Positions 19,445-29,067 of a DNA stretch of 64,000 bases are shown here, one piece after another; the first letter of the stretch is position 1; each line of letters opens with the position of its first letter. The notes under the pieces were generated by a model, which was given only the letters and a program-made list of their open reading frames with translations, ran no database searches and had not been told where the DNA came from. Source of the stretch: Roseateles amylovorans (GTDB taxonomy: Bacteria; Pseudomonadota; Gammaproteobacteria; Burkholderiales; Burkholderiaceae_C); assembly GCF_025398155.2 (NCBI RefSeq), contig NZ_CP104562.2:2170001-2234000 (forward strand). The letters run 5' to 3'. The translations under genes were made by a program, and so were the position numbers.

Positions 19445-19846
19445 ATGAGCATCCAGATCCAGCGTGACAAGACCGGCCCGATGCGCCAGACCGTGCGCAT
19501 CCGCCAGCATCAACTGACCGCGGACCAGTCGGTCGCCGGCGGCGGTGAGGATGCGGGCCCCGATCCGCATGACCTCTACGACGCCGCGCTGGGCGCCTGC
19601 AAGGCGCTGACGGTGCTTTGGTATGCGCAGCGCAAGGGCCTGCCGGTGGAGGATGTGCAGGTGCAGGTCGAGCGGGACGGATCGCAGGAACAGCAGGGCG
19701 TCTACAAGCTGCGCACCACGCTGACGCTGGTCGGCGAGCTCAGCCCCGACGATCGCCAGCGGCTGTTGCAGGTGGCGGCGAAATGCCCGGTCCACAAGCT
19801 GATGACGCAGGTGACGACGGAAATCGAAACCGTCCTCGCTGAATAA
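19445..19846 (+). CDS. OsmC family protein
   Basis: The 133-residue protein is a short OsmC/YhfA-type domain. LYDAALGACKALTVLWYAQRKGLPVEDVQVQVERD contains the first redox Cys in a GAC context, and LQVAAKCPVHKLMT contains the second (resolving) Cys. OsmC proteins reduce organic hydroperoxides; YhfA-type members have less certain roles. AGAGGAG lies 6 bases before the ATG; a TTG two codons earlier overlaps that site. It diverges from the ETF-QO gene. Confidence 0.9.
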   Translation: MSIQIQRDKTGPMRQTVRIRQHQLTADQSVAGGGEDAGPDPHDLYDAALGACKALTVLWYAQRKGLPVEDVQVQVERDGSQEQQGVYKLRTTLTLVGELSPDDRQRLLQVAAKCPVHKLMTQVTTEIETVLAE

Positions 19847-20083
19847 GCCGACGCCTGATCCGAACTCGATCCGTACTCGGTCTGCGCAGGCGCTCTGCGC
19901 CCCCGATTGCGAAGTCCAAACGCCCACGTTGGCCCAAGCGATCTGGCGTGGGTTCGCTGTGGCTTGGCCCGTTGCGATGCGAATCAATTTCCGATTCGCG
20001 GCGGGGTTGGCGGGTCCTGCATGCGTGCTATCGTCCCCGGCAATGTTTCTTGGTCGTACGGGAAGTTTTCGAGAGACCTTGCC

Positions 20084-20866
20084 ATGAGCTACAGCATTGA
20101 CCTGGAGGGCCGTGTCGCCCTCGTCACCGGCGCTTCCAGCGGATTGGGCGCCCAGTTTGCGAAAACCCTGGCCAAAGCCGGCGCCTGCGTGGTGCTGGCG
20201 GGCCGGCGAGTGGAGCGCCTGAAGGCGCTGCGCGCCGAGATCGAGGCCGGCGGCGGCGATGCGCATGTCGTCGCCATGGACGTGACCGACATCGACAGCA
20301 TCAAGGCCGCCATCGCGCGCGCCGAGACCGAGGTCGGCACGCTGGACATCCTGATCAACAACTCTGGTGTGAGCACCACGCAGCGGCTGGTGGATGTCAC
20401 GCCGGAGGACTACGGCTTCGTGATGGACACGAATGTGCGGGGCGCCTTCTTCGTGGCCCAGGAAGTCGGCAAGCGCATGCTGGCGCGTGCCCGCGGCGCG
20501 GCACCGGGCACCTACACCGGGGGACGCATCGTCAACATCGCGTCGATGGCGGGTTTGCGGGTGCTCTCGCAGATCGGCGTCTATGCCATGAGCAAGGCGG
20601 CGGTCATCCACATGACCCGCGCCATGGCGCTGGAATGGGGCAAGTTCGACATCAACGTCAACGCCATCTGCCCCGGCTACATCGACACCGAGATCAACCA
20701 CCATCACTGGCAGACCGAGCAGGGTCGCAAGCTGGTGGAGTTGCTGCCGCGCAAGCGGGTCGGCTTGCCGCAGGACCTGGACACCACGCTGCTGATGTTG
20801 TGTGCCAAGGAAAGCCGGTTCATCAACGGCGCGGTCATCCAGGCCGACGACGGTTTCGGCGTTTGA
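20084..20866 (+). CDS. SDR family NAD(P)-dependent oxidoreductase
   Basis: A classical 260-residue short-chain dehydrogenase. The cofactor motif VTGASSGLGAQFA lies near residues 13-25, LDILINNSGVS follows, then the catalytic Ser in VNIASMAGLR and Tyr-Lys in YAMSKAAVIHMTRAMALEW. The substrate loop reads GYIDTEINHHHW. The substrate is unknown; enoyl/acyl or 3-hydroxyacyl substrates are common for close relatives. The start MSYSIDLEGRVALV is conserved in type. It is followed after 12 bases by the YceH-family gene. Confidence 0.92.
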   Translation: MSYSIDLEGRVALVTGASSGLGAQFAKTLAKAGACVVLAGRRVERLKALRAEIEAGGGDAHVVAMDVTDIDSIKAAIARAETEVGTLDILINNSGVSTTQRLVDVTPEDYGFVMDTNVRGAFFVAQEVGKRMLARARGAAPGTYTGGRIVNIASMAGLRVLSQIGVYAMSKAAVIHMTRAMALEWGKFDINVNAICPGYIDTEINHHHWQTEQGRKLVELLPRKRVGLPQDLDTTLLMLCAKESRFINGAVIQADDGFGV

Positions 20867-20878
20867 GGTGGTGGAGCC

Positions 20879-21559
20879 ATGGCCTTGCGTGAACTGAGCG
20901 CGCTGGAAGCGCGCGTGCTGGCGGTGTTGGTGGAGAAGGAATCCACCGTGCCGGACAGCTATCCGATGTCCCTCAACAGCCTGACCTTGGGCGTCAACCA
21001 GAAGACCGCCCGGGATCCGGTGATGAGCGCGAGCGAGTCCGAGGTGGCCGCGGTGCTGGACGAGCTCAAGTCGATGAGCCTGGTCCAGAGCGTGAGCGGC
21101 AGCCGCGTCGTGCGGTTCGAGCACAACATGAAGCGGGTGCTGGGTGTGCCCGGTCAGGCCGAGGCGCTGTTGGCAGTCTTGATTCTCCGCGGCCCGCAGA
21201 CGGCGGCCGAACTGCGCCTGAACACCGAGCGTCTGCATCGCTTCGCCGATGTGTCGTCGGTCGAAGGCTTCCTGGACGAACTGGCCGCCCGTGAACCACC
21301 GATGGCGCGCAAGCTCGCCAGGGCCCCGGGCGCCCGGGAGTCACGCTGGGCCCATCTGCTGAGTGGCGAGCCGCCGGCTTGGGCCGGCGCTGCGGCCGGA
21401 AGTGACATTGCGACAGGCGCGGGCGGTGGCCGGGGTGGCTCATCGTCTGCCGCGCGGGATGAGGAGATCGCGGCCCTGCGTGCCGAGCTGGACGCGCTCA
21501 AGGCCACTGTTGCCCGCATCCAGGCCGCCCTGGGCATGGACGAGCCGAATCCCGCATGA
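20879..21559 (+). CDS. YceH family protein (DUF480)
   Basis: This 226-residue protein matches the YceH/DUF480 family from its first residues: LSALEARVLAVLVEKESTVPDSYPMSLN and GVNQKTARDPVM. A second wHTH-like half contains RVLGVPGQAEALLAVLILRGPQTAAELRLNTERLH. The fold is a tandem winged helix, but the cellular role is unknown. A Gly/Ala/Ser-rich linker near residue 175 leads to a C-terminal coiled-coil helix (EEIAALRAELDALKATVARIQA). The next gene overlaps by 4 bases (ATGA). Confidence 0.9.
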   Translation: MALRELSALEARVLAVLVEKESTVPDSYPMSLNSLTLGVNQKTARDPVMSASESEVAAVLDELKSMSLVQSVSGSRVVRFEHNMKRVLGVPGQAEALLAVLILRGPQTAAELRLNTERLHRFADVSSVEGFLDELAAREPPMARKLARAPGARESRWAHLLSGEPPAWAGAAAGSDIATGAGGGRGGSSSAARDEEIAALRAELDALKATVARIQAALGMDEPNPA

Positions 21560-21816
21560 AGGACAGCACCAAACGCCAGCTCGCTGGCCTGAGCTTTGCC
21601 GTGGTGATGACGCTGGCGGTGCTGCTGCTGATCAGCGTCGGCTTCGGCGGCCTGATGGACAGCCTGCGATCGGTCACGAGCAAGGACGCTGGATCCAGCC
21701 GCTGGGTCGTCATCGGCGTCGTGGTGGCGGTGTTCGGCGCATTGCTCTTTTATCGCCTGCGCCGCAGCAGACGACCCAAGTCCGGCGCGGCGCGCAAGGG
21801 CGGCTTCGGCGCTTGA
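21556..21816 (+). CDS. Small two-TM membrane protein, hypothetical
   Basis: Eighty-six residues with two hydrophobic segments (about 12-35, LSFAVVMTLAVLLLISVGFGG; and about 52-68, WVVIGVVVAVFGALLFY), a short loop and a basic tail (RLRRSRRPKSGAARKG). The positive-inside rule puts both ends in the cytoplasm. It overlaps the YceH-family gene (ATGA), so the two are coupled. I do not recognise a family. Confidence 0.7.
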   Translation: MKDSTKRQLAGLSFAVVMTLAVLLLISVGFGGLMDSLRSVTSKDAGSSRWVVIGVVVAVFGALLFYRLRRSRRPKSGAARKGGFGA

Positions 21817-21980
21817 GAGACACGCCCGGCCCCGCGCTCGGGCCCCGCTTGGGTTGTGGCCGTGCTCTTCGCCGTGGCTCACCTGCAGGCGTAACACATC
21901 TCCCGCTGGGGCGTTGATCGCGCATCGGAACCCCTGATTCGGGTGATGCCTGCTTTTTCGACGGCGCATCGCGGAGCAAG

Positions 21981-23366
21981 ATGGCAGCCATGCACAAGTT
22001 CAACGCATTGTTTCGCGCCCAACTGGCGCTTCTGGCGGCGCTGGGGCTGCAGGGCGCGCATGCACAGACGGCCATCGTGATCGGCGGCGCGCTGCGCTAC
22101 GACAACGACACGGTGTGGCAGCGCATCGTCGACGAGGCCGGCGGGGCCAACAAGGCGCGATTCGCGGTGCTGGCCACCGCGTCCGCCAGTCCCGAGCGCT
22201 CGGCGGAACTGATCGTGCAGGCGCTGCAGCGTCACGGGGCCCAGGCCGAGCACATTCCGGTGGCGCCCCGGCTGGAGGGCGCCGACCTCAAGAAGAACCT
22301 GGCCGACCCGGCACTGATCGCCAAGGTGCGCGCCTCCAACGCGGTGTTCTTCTCCGGTGGGGCGCAAGGCCTGATCGTGGACACCTTTCAGCCGGATGGC
22401 CGCGCCACCCCGATGCTGGAGGCGATCTGGGACGTCTACCGCGAGGGCGGGGTGGTCGCGGGCACCAGCGCGGGGGCGGCGATCATGAGCCGGACCATGT
22501 TCCGCGACGCCCTCGATGTGATGAAGGTGATGCGCGGCCAGATGCGCGACGGGCAAGAGGTCGACCAAGGCCTGGGCTTTGTCGGCGATCGCCTGTTCGT
22601 CGACCAGCACTTCCTCAAGCGCGGTCGCATCGGCCGCATGCTGCCGTTGATGCTGGCCAAGGGCTATCGGCTGGGCCTGGGCGTGGAAGAGAACAGCGCC
22701 GCCGTGGTGCAGGGCCAGCAGATCGAGATCATCGGCGGACGCGGCGCGATGCTGGTGGACCTTCGCGATGCGCGCACCGATCCCAGCATGCCCGGCTTCA
22801 ATGTGCAGGGTGCCCGGTTGAGCTACCTCGATCACGGCGACCGCCACAACCTGCAGTCGGGCGTCACCACGCCGGGTCGGCGCAAGACGCCGGTGCCGGA
22901 CCCCGTCCTGCCGCGGCCGGCCGGGCAGGGCGCACCCGCCTGGTCGCATGGACCGGTGGACACCTTCCAGCCGGACATCCTTGGCGACAACCGAATCGTC
23001 CAGGCCATGAACGAGCTGATCACCTCACCGGCCGGCGAAGTGCGGGCCATGGCCTCACGCACCCGACCCGGGGCGACCGAGCCCAAGGACCGGATCGGCT
23101 TTGTCTTCCGGCTCTACCGGGGCGAGGGCACCCGTGGCTGGTTCAATACCGACGGCCCGGCCGACGACGTCACCATGCTCAATGTGCGGCTGGACGTCCG
23201 ACCGGTGGCCTTGCCGCCGCCCCCGGCGCCCGAGTCGCCCAGCGCCACCAGCACGACGACCAGCGGATTCGGCCCGGGATCGACATCCGCCGAGGCGGCC
23301 GTGAGCGTGGCAACCGGATCCGGCGCGGGCGCGGGCGCGGGGGCCTCGGCCGGCGGCGATCGCTGA
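21981..23366 (+). CDS. Secreted cyanophycinase (peptidase family S51)
   Basis: Cyanophycinases cut the Arg-Asp storage polymer cyanophycin into beta-Asp-Arg dipeptides. The signal peptide (about residues 5-29, ending GAHAQ) marks this as the extracellular form used to feed on the polymer. AVFFSGGAQG and VAGTSAGAAIMS place the nucleophile at Ser163; QGLGFVGDRLFVDQHFLKRGRIGRM carries the His region. Residues from about 290 form a C-terminal part beyond the S51 core. The last 50 residues are Ser/Thr/Ala/Gly-rich and probably disordered. No cyanophycin synthetase gene is in the window. Confidence 0.88.
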   Translation: MAAMHKFNALFRAQLALLAALGLQGAHAQTAIVIGGALRYDNDTVWQRIVDEAGGANKARFAVLATASASPERSAELIVQALQRHGAQAEHIPVAPRLEGADLKKNLADPALIAKVRASNAVFFSGGAQGLIVDTFQPDGRATPMLEAIWDVYREGGVVAGTSAGAAIMSRTMFRDALDVMKVMRGQMRDGQEVDQGLGFVGDRLFVDQHFLKRGRIGRMLPLMLAKGYRLGLGVEENSAAVVQGQQIEIIGGRGAMLVDLRDARTDPSMPGFNVQGARLSYLDHGDRHNLQSGVTTPGRRKTPVPDPVLPRPAGQGAPAWSHGPVDTFQPDILGDNRIVQAMNELITSPAGEVRAMASRTRPGATEPKDRIGFVFRLYRGEGTRGWFNTDGPADDVTMLNVRLDVRPVALPPPPAPESPSATSTTTSGFGPGSTSAEAAVSVATGSGAGAGAGASAGGDR

Positions 23367-23547
23367 ATGCGCTGCGTCACCGGGACGAAGCGCCGCTCAC
23401 GTCGCCCGATCCAAGTGTTCCGCGCAACCCGCGTACCCCGCTGGGACGGGGGCGGTCCCCTGGTCCCGTCGATCGTGAACCTTCGCCGTTGACGCCGCTT
23501 CCCTCACGGGCCGCACCGCCTGGCCCACAGCGCTGGCTGCGATTCGC

Positions 23548-25488
23548 TCAGCGCCTGACGCCCTCGGACAAGGCCTGTTCGATGAATTGCTTGGACGCCT
23601 TCGGCTTGGGCACCCGCACGCTGAACCAGCGTCGGACGTCCTGCTCCAGGCCGATGCCGTGCATGAAGTTGTAGAGCGCCTTCTTCAGCGCCTCGCCCAT
23701 GGCGTCGTGGTCGGTGCCGGTGGGATCGATGAAGCCCACATCGTTCTTGGCGAAGGGCGACGGCGGCAGCGGCACCAGTTCAACCCCGAACGCCGCGGGA
23801 TCCTTGCCCACCGGGGAATGCACCGTGCAGGCGAAGCGATGGAAGAACCCGCTCTGGATGCAGCCGTTTTCGAACAGCTGACGGACATACTCGAGCGCAT
23901 CCACCGTGTCCTGCACCGTCTGGGTCGGGAAGCCGTACATCAGGTAGGCATGCACCAGAATGCCGGCGTCGGTGAAGGCCCGGGTGACCCGCGCCACCTG
24001 CTCCACCGACACGCCCTTCTGCATCAGCGTCAGCAGCCGGTCCGACGCCACTTCCAGGCCGCCGCTGATGGCGATGCAGCCGCTGTCGGCCAGCAACTGG
24101 CAGAGCTCGGGGGAAAAGGTCTTCTCGAAGCGCACATTGCCCCACCAGCTGATGGAGACACCGCGGTCGATCAATTCCTGCGCCAGCGCCCGCAGCACCT
24201 TGGGCGGTGCGGCTTCATCGACGAAGTGGAATCCGGTCTGACCGGTTTCCGCGACGATGGTTTCGATGCGGTCGACCAGCGTTTTCGCCGAGGCCGCCTC
24301 ATAGCGTGAGATGTAGTCCAGCGTGATGTCGCAGAAGCTGCACTTCTTCCAATAGCAGCCATGCGCGATGGTCAGCTTGTTCCAGCGGCCGTCGCTCCAC
24401 AGGCGATTCATCGGGTTCAGCATGTCCAGCAGCGACAGGTAGTCGCGCAGCGGCAGGCCGTCCCAGGTGGGCGTGCCGACATCCTCGAAGGGCACGTCCG
24501 GCTCGATGAAGTTGATGTAGCGGACCTGCCCCGCCAGCTCGCCCTCTGACTCGCGCACGAAGCAGCGCACCAGGCGCTGCCGGCTGCGTCGGCCGGCGAG
24601 ATGGTCCAGCAGCGCCAGCAGCGGGCGCTCGCCGGCGTCCAGGGTCACGAAGTCCACATAGTCGAACAGCCGCGCTTCGGTCAGGTCGCGCAGTTCGGTG
24701 TTGACGAAGCCACCGCCCAGCACCACCTGCACGCCGGGCCGGGTGCGCTTGATCGTCTGGCCGATGCGCAGCGCCGCATAGACCGCCCCCGGGAAGGGCA
24801 CCGACAGCAGCACCACATCGGGCTGCTCCGCCGCCAGGGCCTCCAGCGTCAGCGCTTCCAGCAGGTCGTCGACCAGGTTGGTCGGCGCCTGCAGCGCGTC
24901 GTGCAGCGGGTCGAAGGTGGGCTGGCTGGTGGCCAGCTGTTCCGCATAACGGACGAATTCAAAGCGCGGGTCCACCGATTCCCGCAGCACATCGGCCAGG
25001 TCGTTCAGGTAGAGCGTGGCCAGGTGACGGGCCCGGTCCTGCAGTCCCAGCGCGCCGAAGGCCCAGGCGAGCGGATCCTCGCCGTCCTCGGCCACATAGA
25101 CCTCCAGCGACTCGAAGCGCTTGCCCTCGGGCAGGAAGCTGCGGGAGTTGATGCGGTGCGCCAGCGTGGGGTCGCGGCCCTGCAGGAAGGCGATGGTGGG
25201 TCCGATGGTCGCCAGGTAGCGATCGAAGGATTCATCAAACAGGCGCGAGGCCAGGCCGCGATCCGGCAGCGCGATGGCCTGCACTGCGGCGCGGATGCGT
25301 TGAAGTCCGTCGCGCGAAAACAGCCGCAGCACCAGGGCCAGCGCCAGATCGCGCTGCGCTGCAGGAAGACCGCGGGAACGCAGGAAGCCGGTCAGGTAGG
25401 CGGTGGACGGGTAGGGGGTGTTGAGCTGCGTCATCGGCGGGATGAGCGACAGCACACGCAACGGGACTTCGGACGGACGGGCGGACAT
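23548..25488 (-). CDS. B12-binding domain-containing radical SAM protein
   Basis: The 646-residue protein has an N-terminal cobalamin-binding-like Rossmann region (PDVVLLSVPFPGAVYAALRIG; VVLGGGFVNTEL). A radical SAM core follows, with the cluster motif HGCYWKKCSFCD near residue 376; the spacing is C-x4-C-x2-C, one residue more than the canonical first gap. SGCIAISGGLEVASDRLL and LVHAYLMYGFPTQT are later core strands. It probably carries out a radical methylation or rearrangement, substrate unknown. The start was set downstream of the HU terminator, which excludes a 21-codon longer frame. Confidence 0.85.
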   Translation of the reverse strand: MSARPSEVPLRVLSLIPPMTQLNTPYPSTAYLTGFLRSRGLPAAQRDLALALVLRLFSRDGLQRIRAAVQAIALPDRGLASRLFDESFDRYLATIGPTIAFLQGRDPTLAHRINSRSFLPEGKRFESLEVYVAEDGEDPLAWAFGALGLQDRARHLATLYLNDLADVLRESVDPRFEFVRYAEQLATSQPTFDPLHDALQAPTNLVDDLLEALTLEALAAEQPDVVLLSVPFPGAVYAALRIGQTIKRTRPGVQVVLGGGFVNTELRDLTEARLFDYVDFVTLDAGERPLLALLDHLAGRRSRQRLVRCFVRESEGELAGQVRYINFIEPDVPFEDVGTPTWDGLPLRDYLSLLDMLNPMNRLWSDGRWNKLTIAHGCYWKKCSFCDITLDYISRYEAASAKTLVDRIETIVAETGQTGFHFVDEAAPPKVLRALAQELIDRGVSISWWGNVRFEKTFSPELCQLLADSGCIAISGGLEVASDRLLTLMQKGVSVEQVARVTRAFTDAGILVHAYLMYGFPTQTVQDTVDALEYVRQLFENGCIQSGFFHRFACTVHSPVGKDPAAFGVELVPLPPSPFAKNDVGFIDPTGTDHDAMGEALKKALYNFMHGIGLEQDVRRWFSVRVPKPKASKQFIEQALSEGVRR

Positions 25489-25504
25489 GCGGCAACTGTA
25501 GGAG

Positions 25505-25536
25505 CAAAAAACAAACCCGGCGTGAGCCGGGTTTGT
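25505..25536 (-). terminator. Terminator of the HU-like gene
   Basis: On the minus strand ACAAACCCGGC and its complement pair around a 4-base loop, followed by TTTTTTG. It lies between the HU-like gene and the radical SAM gene. Confidence 0.85.
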
Positions 25537-25600
25537 TTGGGATCGACTCACCGGACCGCCATGCGGCGGCCGGGGGCGATCGTCAGCCTGAAGAAGTGGA

Positions 25601-25960
25601 TTACTTCTTGGCGGCCTTCTTGGCAGCGGCCGGCTTGGCAGCAGCCTTGGCAGCCGGCTTGGCGGCAGCCTTGCGGGCAGCAGCCTTCGGATCCACGGCG
25701 GCCTTGAAGCCAGCGCCGGGGGTGAACTTCGGCAGCTTGGCCGCAGCGATCTTGATCTTGTCGCCGGTGCTGGGGTTCACGCCCGTACGAGCGGCACGCG
25801 AGTGCTGCTTGAAGGAGCCGAAGCCGGGGATGGACACGGCGCCGCCCTTTTTCACCGTGGTGACCACGGCGTCCAGCAGGGTTTCCAGGATGCGGCCGGA
25901 TTCGGCCTTGGTCAGCTCATGCTTGGAAGCCAGGTGTTCGATCAGTTCGGTCTTGTTCAT
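25601..25960 (-). CDS. HU-family DNA-binding protein with Ala/Lys-rich tail
   Basis: Residues 1-88 are a complete HU/IHF fold: MNKTELIEHLASKHELTKAE, AVSIPGFGSFKQHSRAARTGVNPSTGDKI with the beta-arm, then AAKLPKFTPGAGFK. Residues 90-119 are an AAKPAAK-type, histone H1-like tail that should bind DNA without sequence preference. Such tailed HU proteins are common in Burkholderiales and help compact the nucleoid. It has its own terminator and stands as a single gene. Confidence 0.93.
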   Translation of the reverse strand: MNKTELIEHLASKHELTKAESGRILETLLDAVVTTVKKGGAVSIPGFGSFKQHSRAARTGVNPSTGDKIKIAAAKLPKFTPGAGFKAAVDPKAAARKAAAKPAAKAAAKPAAAKKAAKK

Positions 25961-26402
25961 TCGATTGGACTCTTGCAAGTTAAGCCCGGCGCAGTGCCGG
26001 ACGGCGCGTATTGTGCGCGAGAAATCGCTGGGTGATCCTCGGGTTGCCCCGCAAAAGACCGATGAAATCGCACATCCGGGGGCAGGTCTTGAGAGATGTC
26101 CCTGTTGATCGGGGCTTGCGGGCATCCTGTGAGCGATTGAAACCGTGTTGTGCGGGCACCATTTGGCGCGGCGATGTCAGCGGAGCTTCAGTTCTGACGT
26201 GTGCGGGTCGCCTAGGGTGGGGTCTGGGTTTGGCCGCGCCTTGTCGCGCTTTGCCGTCGCGCTTCGCCGCCGCAATGTGCCGCCGCAATCTGCCGGCCTT
26301 CGGTTCGGGCAGCGCGAGGCCTTGCGTTCAAGGTGCCCAGGCCCGCTTCGACCGGTTCAGGGTTTTCGGCTTGCCCGCGCGAGGCAATCTGGCCGCCGAT
26401 CG
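25961..26402. other. Intergenic region upstream of the HU-like gene
   Basis: No gene, RNA or repeat recognised. It must contain the HU promoter on the minus strand and the end of the PAS-LuxR transcript. Confidence 0.4.
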
Positions 26403-26957
26403 TCACGACACCAGCAGCCGATGCACCAAGTCCGGCGTGCTGGCCGCGCCGTATTTCTTCATCAGCCGCGCCCGGTAAACATCGATGGTGCGCGGGCTCA
26501 CGCCCAGCCGCTTGCCGATCAGCTTGCTGGTCAGGCCCTCGATCAGCAGCGCGGCGATCTCGCGCTCACGCGCGGTCAGGTCGGCCTTGAGCTGGCGATG
26601 CGCGGACAGGTCCTCGAAGCTCCAGATGCCACTCGCATGCGGCCGCGCCGGATCCAGCGCGCGGCCCGACACATGGCACCAGAACAGCTCCCCCGCGCGC
26701 GGCCCGGCCACACGCTTCATCACCCGCTCGTCGGCGTAATAGCCGTTGGCATCCAGCGCGGCCACGATGCGATCGCCCGTGCGCTGGAATTCCGCCGGCG
26801 ACGGATAGAGCAGCTCAAAGCTCTGATCGATCAACTGCTCCCGCTCCGCCCCGAACATCGCCAGCACCTGCCGATTGCAGTCCTTGATCAACCGGTTCTC
26901 GGAGATCACCAGGCCGATCGGGGCCTGCTCGAAGGCGGTGCGGTAGTCCAGCGGCAT
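26403..26957 (-). CDS. PAS domain LuxR-type transcriptional regulator
   Basis: The 184-residue protein has an N-terminal PAS domain (FEQAPIGLVISENRLIKDCNRQ through SGIWSFEDLSAHRQ, residues 8-118). A LuxR/FixJ HTH follows (LTAREREIAALLIEGLTSKLIGKRLGVSPRTIDVYRARLMKKY, about 124-168). It probably senses a small molecule and controls transcription. It is divergent from the CoA-transferase operon 318 bases away, an arrangement I have met in other Burkholderiales. Regulation of that operon is the natural inference but is unproven here. Confidence 0.88.
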   Translation of the reverse strand: MPLDYRTAFEQAPIGLVISENRLIKDCNRQVLAMFGAEREQLIDQSFELLYPSPAEFQRTGDRIVAALDANGYYADERVMKRVAGPRAGELFWCHVSGRALDPARPHASGIWSFEDLSAHRQLKADLTAREREIAALLIEGLTSKLIGKRLGVSPRTIDVYRARLMKKYGAASTPDLVHRLLVS

Positions 26958-27205
26958 GGGCAGAAGCGGCGTGGGCCGTGAAGAGGTTGGAGAAGGTTGG
27001 AGGAGCTTGAATGCGCTCGGAGGAGCTTGGAGGGCTTGGACGAGGTCGACGCAGGACCAGCGAGATCGGATCAGGTTGGATGCGCGCCGGATCCGAGCCG
27101 GATCCGATCCGGACGCGGTCGGAAAGCCCGCCTCCCCGACGCGGGGGATCGATGCCCCGCATCGCCTCAGCAGGCATGGCGCCCCCGGTCCGGCTTAGTT
27201 AATTC

Positions 27206-27234
27206 TACGTAGCCGCTACTTAAGCGCTTACGTA
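27206..27234. promoter_or_regulatory. Twin TACGTA sites with central palindrome before the CoA-transferase operon
   Basis: TACGTA occurs at 27206-27211 and 27229-27234, 23 bases centre to centre, with the perfect palindrome TAAGCGCTTA (27221-27230) between them. It lies 42 bases before the start of the first CoA-transferase gene and looks like an operator, probably for the divergent PAS-LuxR protein. Upstream, the rest of the 318-base spacer holds GGAGGAGCTTG twice (26999 and 27019) and CCGGATCCG twice (27087 and 27098). Confidence 0.5.
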
Positions 27235-27275
27235 GTACGCTTCCCGCCGATTGGCAGCGCATCAGGAGACTCCCC

Positions 27276-27977
<702 letters not shown>

Positions 27978-27988
27978 GGAGACCCACC

Positions 27989-28627
27989 ATGCCCTGGACC
28001 CAAGACCAGATGGCGGCACGCGCCGCCCAGGAACTCGAAGACGGCTTCTATGTGAACCTCGGGATCGGCATCCCGACGCTGGTGGCCAACTTCGTGCCCG
28101 CCGACAAGGAAGTCTGGCTTCAAAGCGAAAACGGAATGCTCGGCATCGGGCCGTTTCCCACCGACGATGAAGTCGATGCCGACCTCATCAACGCCGGTAA
28201 ACAAACCGTCACCACCATTCCCGGCTCCTCCATCTTCGGCAGCCACGACAGCTTCGCCATGATCCGCGGTGGAAAAATCAACCTCTCCATCCTCGGCGCC
28301 ATGCAGGTCAGCGAGCGAGGAGACCTCGCTAATTGGATGATCCCCGGGAAAATGGTCAAAGGCATGGGAGGGGCCATGGACCTCGTGGCCGGGGTCCGGC
28401 GGGTGATCGTTCTGATGGAACACGTCGCCAAGAAGAAGGACGGGTCCGAAGACCTCAAAATCATCCCCAACTGCACCCTGCCGTTGACCGGCGTCGGCGT
28501 CGTCAATCGCATCATCACCGACCTGGCGGTGCTCGATGTCACGCCCCGCGGGATTGAGGTGGTGGAGCTGGCGCCAGGGGTGTCCAAAGAGTTCTTGCAG
28601 AGCAAGACCGGGGTGACCTTGGTTTGA
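27989..28627 (+). CDS. 3-oxoacid CoA-transferase subunit B
   Basis: This 212-residue beta subunit has YVNLGIGIPTLVANFV and the catalytic glutamate in SENGMLGIGPFP, which forms the enzyme-CoA thioester. GGKINLSILGAMQVSERGDLANWMIPGKMVKGMGGAMDL and TPRGIEVVELAPGV complete the conserved pattern. It is the second gene of the two-gene operon after subunit A. Confidence 0.94.
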   Translation: MPWTQDQMAARAAQELEDGFYVNLGIGIPTLVANFVPADKEVWLQSENGMLGIGPFPTDDEVDADLINAGKQTVTTIPGSSIFGSHDSFAMIRGGKINLSILGAMQVSERGDLANWMIPGKMVKGMGGAMDLVAGVRRVIVLMEHVAKKKDGSEDLKIIPNCTLPLTGVGVVNRIITDLAVLDVTPRGIEVVELAPGVSKEFLQSKTGVTLV

Positions 28628-28752
28628 TCGCCCTCGGGCGGGGGGCTCTTTAGCGGCGTCCCGGCTTTCCCTAGGTCAGGGGAAGGGCGCTCTTCCATCC
28701 CCCTGCGCGCACTCGATACAGCCCGCCGGGGTTTCGGCCCGGCAGCCGAGTC

Positions 28753-28774
28753 CCTTTCTGGCGCCCCAGAAAGG
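28753..28774. repeat. Hairpin element CCTTTCTGG/CCAGAAAGG
   Basis: CCTTTCTGG and CCAGAAAGG form a perfect 9-bp stem with a 4-base loop, followed by AACCAAAGAACGCC. The wording resembles a hairpin-plus-AACCAAAGAA intergenic repeat that I recall as widespread in beta- and gammaproteobacteria. Confidence 0.5.
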
Positions 28775-28911
28775 AACCAAAGAACGCCTCCCTCCCGGCG
28801 AGCTTGCTCGCTGTCATCCCCCCGTCGCTCGTCACTCCGCTCCGAGACTCCTCCAGCCCTGCTACTAGAACCCCCACCACTCGCTGACGCTACCCACCCC
28901 TCGCTGCGAAC

Positions 28912-28995
28912 GCTTGCCCGCTTTCGCGGGACGCGCCAACCATTCAACGCAGTCCTCCCACCGTCACCGACACTCGCCCTAAGCGGGGCTCGTCC
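28912..28995 (+). repeat. 84-base direct repeat, copy 1
   Basis: Begins GCTTGCCCGC and ends GGGGCTCGTCC. It is nearly identical to the copy 156 bases downstream, with a few differences around the CTTTCG/CTAGCG and CCCTAAGC/CCCTCGGC positions. Confidence 0.8.
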
Positions 28996-29067
28996 GCGCC
29001 ACATCCCAACCCCTCCGTCGCCTCGCCGCGAAAGCTTGCCTGCTTGTCTGCTTGCCTGCTTGCCCGC

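Noticed and set aside
19856..20083. Longer N-terminus for the SDR starting near 19907
   Set aside because: The conserved family start MSYSIDLEGRVALV is at 20084, and the upstream residues lack coding character.
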